11,197 bases of DNA from Bacteriovoracaceae bacterium (GTDB lineage: Bacteria > Bdellovibrionota > UBA1018): the NCBI GenBank assembly GCA_947500275.1, contig CANMSW010000051.1:1-11197 (forward strand), written 5' to 3'. The position numbers were made by a program, and so were the translations under genes. The notes below the pieces were generated by a model, which saw only the letters and a list, made by a program, of their open reading frames with translations, made no database searches and was not told the origin of the DNA. Every line of letters begins with the position of its first letter. Position 1 is the first letter of the stretch. This document shows, one piece after another, positions 7,398-11,197 of this stretch.

Positions 7398-8483
7398 ATG
7401 AATCGGCGAATCGACAATCTTAGAAACAAAATGAATGTATTAGCCTTAGGGGTCCTATCCTTCGGGATGGTGGCTTCTTCAGGATCGGCGTGGGCAGGGT
7501 CGTGGGAAGCGTTGCCTAAGAAAGCTCCAGTGCCTGCTGACAACCCGGGTACCGTCGCACAAGTGGAATTGGGGCGTAAGCTCTATTTCGATCCTCGCCT
7601 TTCACTCGATGGAACCGTGTCCTGTAATTCCTGCCACAACGTGATGAGTGGGGGAGACGACAATCGCGCGACTTCTGCGGGAATTCGCGGCCAGAATGGT
7701 GGCCGATCGGCTCCGACGGTCTGGAACTCTGCCTTTCTTTCGGTTCAGTTCTGGGATGGCCGCGCCAATACGCTTGAAGATCAAGCTAAGGGCCCGATCA
7801 CGAATCCGATCGAAATGGGTATGCCCTCACACGATGCGGCCATTGCCCGGCTCCGTGAGATCCCAGGTTATATCACCGAGTTCGAAAAGGCTTACGGTGG
7901 GAAAGGGGCTGAGGCGGTCACAATCGATCATGTGGCAAAAGCGATCGCAGCGTATGAACGCACGCTCATCACTCCAAATACGCCTTATGATCGGTATGTG
8001 CGCGGCGAGAAAAAGGCTCTTTCTGATCAGCAAGTACGCGGGATGAAGCTTGTCGAAACCACGGGCTGTTTGTCGTGCCACATGGGCGCAAACTTTTCTG
8101 GACCCCCACTTCCTATCGGAACCGGCTTCTTCCAGAAATTCCCCGTGCACCCCGATTCTGTGATCGAGAAGAAATACAAGTTCACCAAAGACTTGGGTCG
8201 GGCCGAAGTCACCAAGAAGGAGTCGGACGAGAATTTCTACCGCGTGCCCACTTGGCGGAACGTTTCTCTGACCGCACCCTACTTTCATAACGGTGCTGTC
8301 GCGACCTTGGATGAAGCCGTGCGTGTGATGGCGAAGCTTCAGCTTAACAAGGAGCTGACCGACGCTGAGGTGGCGGACATTGTCGCGTTCCTCAACGGTC
8401 TCTCGGGCGGGTTCCCAGAGCAAAAGATGCCAAGATTGCCTGAATCCCCGAATCGGAGCTTGGTGGTTTCGACCAAGAACTAA
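7398..8483 (+). CDS. ccp: Periplasmic di-haem cytochrome c peroxidase (CCP/MauG superfamily)
   Basis: The family reduces hydrogen peroxide to water in the periplasm with electrons from small cytochromes. The 361-residue precursor has a signal peptide (hydrophobic ~12-28, likely cleavage after AWA at 33). Two c-type haem motifs are present: CNSCH (76-80, peroxidatic N-terminal haem) and CLSCH (224-228, electron-transfer haem). Met311 in DEAVRVM fits the sixth ligand of the second haem. Trp119 (FWDGR), Gln129 and Glu139 (NPIEMG) match Trp94, Gln104 and Glu114 of Pseudomonas CCP with identical spacing. At the position of its distal ligand His71, this protein has Ile96 (TSAGIRGQ). The first haem could therefore be permanently five-coordinate and active without reductive activation. 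The methionine makes it a CCP-like member, unlike MauG, which uses tyrosine. It has its own promoter candidate and terminator, so is probably transcribed separately. Confidence 0.95.
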   Translation: MNRRIDNLRNKMNVLALGVLSFGMVASSGSAWAGSWEALPKKAPVPADNPGTVAQVELGRKLYFDPRLSLDGTVSCNSCHNVMSGGDDNRATSAGIRGQNGGRSAPTVWNSAFLSVQFWDGRANTLEDQAKGPITNPIEMGMPSHDAAIARLREIPGYITEFEKAYGGKGAEAVTIDHVAKAIAAYERTLITPNTPYDRYVRGEKKALSDQQVRGMKLVETTGCLSCHMGANFSGPPLPIGTGFFQKFPVHPDSVIEKKYKFTKDLGRAEVTKKESDENFYRVPTWRNVSLTAPYFHNGAVATLDEAVRVMAKLQLNKELTDAEVADIVAFLNGLSGGFPEQKMPRLPESPNRSLVVSTKN

Positions 8484-8485
8484 GG

Positions 8486-8497
8486 GGGCCTAGGCCC
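8486..8497. repeat. 12-base perfect palindrome after the peroxidase stop codon
   Basis: GGGCCTAGGCCC begins three bases after the stop codon and precedes the terminator. It shares a CCTAGG core with the palindrome at 6783-6796. Its arms are contiguous, so it would make a poor RNA hairpin; function unknown. Confidence 0.5.
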
Positions 8498-8512
8498 ATT
8501 GTTCGATTTGAG

Positions 8513-8549
8513 CGCCCTGAAGGGGATCCCCCTTTCAGGGCGTTTTTTT
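8513..8549 (+). terminator. Rho-independent terminator of the peroxidase gene
   Basis: A 13-bp GC-rich stem (CGCCCTGAAGGGG with CCCCTTTCAGGGCG, one bulged T at 8533) closes a 3-base ATC loop and is followed directly by seven T (8543-8549). It starts about 30 bases after the peroxidase stop codon and separates that unit from thrS. Confidence 0.93.
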
Positions 8550-8631
8550 GCGCTGAATCCCTTGCTTACGCGACATGTCAAAACTCCCGAAGTGCAAATC
8601 GCAGATCGGATCGCGCCCCTGGCCCGTCCGA

Positions 8632-8666
8632 TGGGTTGACCCGAGTGGAAAGCTCGGGTTAACTCA
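8632..8666 (+). promoter_or_regulatory. 14-bp stem-loop immediately upstream of the thrS start
   Basis: The arms 8632-8645 and 8653-8666 pair over 14 continuous positions, 12 Watson-Crick and two G-U, around a 7-base loop TGGAAAG. No T-run follows, so it is not an intrinsic terminator. It ends 8 bases before ATG 8675. E. coli thrS is repressed by ThrRS binding hairpins at this place, so autoregulation is a reasonable idea, but the loop lacks a Thr anticodon-like GU. An alternative reading of the same bases is a promoter, with TTGACC (8636-8641) and TTAACT (8659-8664) spaced by 17. Confidence 0.55.
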
Positions 8667-8674
8667 CCGGAATC

Positions 8675-10540
8675 ATGTCCCAATCTAATTCCGACCAGAA
8701 TCCATCCGGCCTCGATTCCAATTCTGACCTTTATAAGATCCGTCACAGCCTGGCGCACATCCTTGCGATGGCCGTGCAGTCGCTGCGACCAGGAACCAAA
8801 CTGGGTTTCGGTCCTCCGATCGACGATGGGTTCTACTACGACTTTATTCTCGCCGAGCCGCTTCAGGAGTCCGACTTTCCGGAACTCGAAAAGCGGATGA
8901 AGCACTTGATCAAACAGAATCACAAATTCGTTCGTGAAGATCTGACGCGGGCCGATGCGCTGGCGCGAATTGATGCAATGGGCGAGCCCTATAAAAAGCA
9001 ATATGCTGAGGAGTTGCTCGAGAAGCACGGTTTGAGTGGTTTGAGTTTCTATAAAACGAATGAGTTCGTTGATATGTGCGAAGGTCCACACGTGGACAAC
9101 TCACGTCAGATTCCAACCGATGCGTTCAAGTTGAAGTCGATTGCCGGGGCTTACTGGCGTGGGGATTCACGCAATACGATGATGACCCGGATTTACGCTT
9201 GGGCCTTTTTGACCAAAGAAGAACTCGATCAGCGTGTGCTTGAGCAAAAAATGGCGCTTGAGCGAGATCATAAGAAGCTCGGCAAAGAACTTGAGATTTT
9301 CTTCGTCGATGACGAAATCGGAAAAGGCCTCCCGCTTTGGATGCCGAACGGAACAGTCGTTCGCGATGAGCTTGAAAAGTACATGAAAGAGGTCGAGTTC
9401 AAAGCAGGCTACCAGCGCGTGTCGACCCCGCACTTGGCCAAAACGGATCTCTACTACAAGACGGGACACCTGCCGTACTACGCGGAAGGAATGTATCCTT
9501 TCATGGAGCTCAAAGAGAAGCATGAGACGGCAAGTGGCGCGATTGAAGAAGTGCGCGAGACTTACGTTCTCAAGCCGATGAACTGCCCGCATCACCACAA
9601 GATCTTTGGTCACCGACCTCGCTCTTACCGTGAACTGCCGGTTCGTTTGGCTGAATACGGCCAAGTGTATCGTTATGAGGACTCCGGTGCGGTGAGCGGG
9701 CTGTTGCGCGTTAGCGGCATGTGCATGAATGATGCGCATATCTACTGCTCGGAGGAACAGATTAAACAAGAGTTCCTGTCGGTGATGGATATGCATCGCC
9801 AAGTCTATGAGACTCTGGGGATCTCGAAGTTCTATATGCGCTTCTCGACTTGGGATTCTGAGGATCCTAAAGGGAAGCAGAAATACGTGGATAATCCTCG
9901 GGCTTGGGAGTGGAGCCAAAAAAAGGTTCGCGAAGCGATGGAAGAGTCCGGTCTTCCCTTCGTTGAGCGCAAGGGTGAAGCCGCTTTCTACGGTCCAAAA
10001 ATCGACTTTCAATTCCGCACCGTGACGGGCCGCGAGGAAACTGCTTCAACCAATCAGCTCGATTTCGCCGTGCCCGAACGGCTCGGATTGAAATACATTG
10101 GTGCCGACAATCAAGAGCACACTCCCTATTGCATCCATCGGGCACCGATGGGCACCCACGAGCGCTTCACTGCTTTTTTGATTGAGCACTTTGGTGGTGC
10201 GTTCCCGACCTGGCTTGCGCCGACTCAGGTGCGCGTCGTCACGGTGAGTGACTCATTCAATGAGTACGCCGATCGCGTCGTGAATGACCTTCGTTCTAAG
10301 ATGGTTCGTGCAGAGCGGGATCCAGCTCCCGATACCATGGGTAAAAAGATTCGAAATGCTTCAAAACAGAAGATTCCGAACGTGCTGATAGTAGGCGAAA
10401 AAGAGCAGCAAGACGGCACGATTACGCTGCGGCGCCATGGAGTGGAAGAGCAGCTCACGATGCCGGTAGCGGATTTTATGACTTGGATCGATGAGGAAAT
10501 TCGACTCCGCAAGCTTCCGTCTTGGTTTAAGAAAGCCTAA
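8675..10540 (+). CDS. thrS: Threonyl-tRNA synthetase lacking the N-terminal TGS domain
   Basis: This cytosolic class II synthetase charges tRNA-Thr with threonine. The 621-residue protein begins almost directly at the editing domain: HSLAHILA (His24, His28) and CEGPH (Cys135, His139) form the site that removes mischarged serine. The aminoacylation core has the zinc ligands Cys304 (MNCPHHH), His355 (NDAHIYC) and His488 (IHRAPMG), with YGQVYRYEDSG as motif 2. The anticodon-binding domain starts at about 513 (WLAPTQVRVV). The ~60-residue TGS domain of E. coli ThrRS is absent; an in-frame TAA at 8660-8662 rules out a longer start. The core carries a ~15-residue charged insert (about 279-294), and motif 2 differs from the usual RNEPSG. 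The ribosome-binding site is weak (CCGGA, 3 bases from ATG). Terminators flank the gene, and infC does not follow. Confidence 0.97.
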   Translation: MSQSNSDQNPSGLDSNSDLYKIRHSLAHILAMAVQSLRPGTKLGFGPPIDDGFYYDFILAEPLQESDFPELEKRMKHLIKQNHKFVREDLTRADALARIDAMGEPYKKQYAEELLEKHGLSGLSFYKTNEFVDMCEGPHVDNSRQIPTDAFKLKSIAGAYWRGDSRNTMMTRIYAWAFLTKEELDQRVLEQKMALERDHKKLGKELEIFFVDDEIGKGLPLWMPNGTVVRDELEKYMKEVEFKAGYQRVSTPHLAKTDLYYKTGHLPYYAEGMYPFMELKEKHETASGAIEEVRETYVLKPMNCPHHHKIFGHRPRSYRELPVRLAEYGQVYRYEDSGAVSGLLRVSGMCMNDAHIYCSEEQIKQEFLSVMDMHRQVYETLGISKFYMRFSTWDSEDPKGKQKYVDNPRAWEWSQKKVREAMEESGLPFVERKGEAAFYGPKIDFQFRTVTGREETASTNQLDFAVPERLGLKYIGADNQEHTPYCIHRAPMGTHERFTAFLIEHFGGAFPTWLAPTQVRVVTVSDSFNEYADRVVNDLRSKMVRAERDPAPDTMGKKIRNASKQKIPNVLIVGEKEQQDGTITLRRHGVEEQLTMPVADFMTWIDEEIRLRKLPSWFKKA

Positions 10541-10570
10541 GGGCCCCCACGAAGGGATCCTGTTTGTTCG

Positions 10571-10609
10571 AGAAGCCTGCTTTTGAGTTCCACTCGGAGG
10601 CAGGCTTTT
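10571..10609 (+). terminator. Rho-independent terminator of thrS
   Basis: A 10-bp stem (AGAAGCCTGC with GCAGGCTTTT, one G-T pair) encloses a 19-base loop that can itself form a short GAGT/ACTC hairpin. The stem runs into a T-rich tail (TTTTCTTATTTC). It lies 30 bases after the thrS stop and abuts the stop codon of the convergent SDR gene at 10611, so it may also slow transcription from the other side, though the minus strand lacks a T-run. Confidence 0.8.
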
Positions 10610-10610
10610 C

Positions 10611-11197
10611 TTATTTCTTCAGGCCGGAAAGCCCGCCATCGATGACGACGACTTGCCCCGTCATCCAGGTGGATTCTAGGATCGACTCCGCGAGCGGTGC
10701 GATATCACCAGGCTGCCCAATCCGTCCAAGCGGGTGCATTTGACGCGAAGCCTCGAGAGCGGTCGCGTTCGATGTGATCGGGAGGGCGAGTGGAGTTTCG
10801 ACGAGTCCGGGGGCTATCACGTTGATTCTAATTTTTCTTGAAGCATAGCTCGCGGCTGCAGCCTTGGCTAAGCCTTCGATGCCTGCTTTGGCAGCCGCGA
10901 TGGCTTCATGATTGGCAAAGCCGATCTGCGCTGCGGCCGTTGAGAAGAGAAGAATCGAGCCCCCTTCAGGCTGACGCTGCATGATTTTCGTGGCTGCTCG
11001 AACGACGTAGAAAGCCGAGTTGAGGTTGATATTGATCGTAGAATGCCATTCCTCGTCCGTGGTGCGGTGGGCGCTTTTCAAGAGAATGCTTCCGACGGCT
11101 AAGATGACCTGGTCAATCCGGCCATGGGTCCCTTGAATCTTCTCGAAGGCCTGGTCGATGGATGCGGATGAAGTGGCGTCCAGAGGCAGAGTTAGGG
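10611..11197 (-). CDS. Short-chain dehydrogenase/reductase family protein (partial, N-terminus beyond right edge)
   Basis: The frame is open from the right edge to TAA at 10611, giving 194 residues. The N-terminal Rossmann glycine motif lies outside the window. Visible SDR features are GRIDQVILAVGS (where NNAG normally sits), the NINLNSAFYVVRAA helix, GGSILLFST, the AAAKAGIEGLAKAAA helix, IRINVIAPGLVETPL, PLGRIGQPGDIA and the C-terminal WMTGQVVVIDGG. The family uses NAD(P)H for oxidation or reduction of small substrates; the substrate here is unknown. The catalytic Ser-Tyr-Lys set is altered: aligned on the lysine (codon 10887-10889), Tyr is Ile (10899-10901) and Ser is Thr (10938-10940), the latter beside a serine. 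The neighbouring HEAIAAAK wording looks like a distinct SDR subgroup and not random decay, since the rest is intact. The TTG at 11081 is not needed as a start. Confidence 0.92.
   Translation of the reverse strand, partial: LTLPLDATSSASIDQAFEKIQGTHGRIDQVILAVGSILLKSAHRTTDEEWHSTININLNSAFYVVRAATKIMQRQPEGGSILLFSTAAAQIGFANHEAIAAAKAGIEGLAKAAAASYASRKIRINVIAPGLVETPLALPITSNATALEASRQMHPLGRIGQPGDIAPLAESILESTWMTGQVVVIDGGLSGLKK

Noticed and set aside
7827..8423. 198-codon minus-strand open frame
   Set aside because: Antisense to the conserved peroxidase; no motif or ribosome-binding site.
8480..9091. 203-codon minus-strand open frame
   Set aside because: Covers the peroxidase terminator, the thrS leader and the antisense of thrS; low-complexity shadow with no family features.
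9167..10012. 281-codon open frame on the minus strand opposite thrS
   Set aside because: Lies fully antisense to a strongly conserved gene, shows no recognisable domain, and long antisense frames are common in this kind of codon usage.
1..11197. CRISPR arrays, tRNA or rRNA genes, transposases, integrase sites and phage genes
   Set aside because: Looked for on both strands; no spaced repeats, cloverleaf-like sequence, or mobile-element proteins were recognised by eye.

Overview
The window carries ordinary chromosomal genes of a Gram-negative bacterium. Base composition looks moderately GC-rich by eye. An apolipoprotein N-acyltransferase (outer-membrane lipoprotein maturation) and a periplasmic di-haem cytochrome c peroxidase both imply a cell with a periplasm and outer membrane. 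The style of several proteins (subtilase with a GTSQATAF serine motif, threonyl-tRNA synthetase without a TGS domain, the Lnt sequence) suggests a Bdellovibrionota / delta-proteobacterial-type lineage, but this is an impression and not a proof.

Layout. Left part, minus strand: a secreted S8 subtilisin-like protease (3073 to 1781), followed after 41 bases by lnt (from 1739, running off the left edge). A gap of about 0.3 kb separates this pair from a plus-strand run: a membrane-anchored or secreted protein with an HELTH zinc-protease motif (3383-4435), polyphosphate kinase ppk (4508-6808), a small GlsB/YeaQ-type membrane protein (6916-7296), a di-haem cytochrome c peroxidase (7398-8483) closed by a strong rho-independent terminator, and thrS (8675-10540) closed by a second terminator. 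At the right edge a short-chain dehydrogenase (SDR) gene runs on the minus strand and enters from outside the window.

How the genes fit together. The left pair acts in the cell envelope: protein export and proteolysis, and lipoprotein acylation. Polyphosphate kinase, the GlsB-type protein and the peroxidase are all plausibly stress-related and lie in tandem, but the peroxidase has its own promoter candidate, so a single operon is not shown. thrS stands alone between two terminators, without the infC-rpmI-rplT genes that often follow it.

No mobile element, CRISPR array, RNA gene, phage gene or defence cassette was seen, and I do not see a new multi-gene system. The points most worth a second look are a 14-bp hairpin directly upstream of thrS, the missing distal histidine in the peroxidase, the unassigned HELTH protein, two mutually exclusive hairpins over the subtilase ribosome-binding site, and the altered catalytic residues of the SDR.
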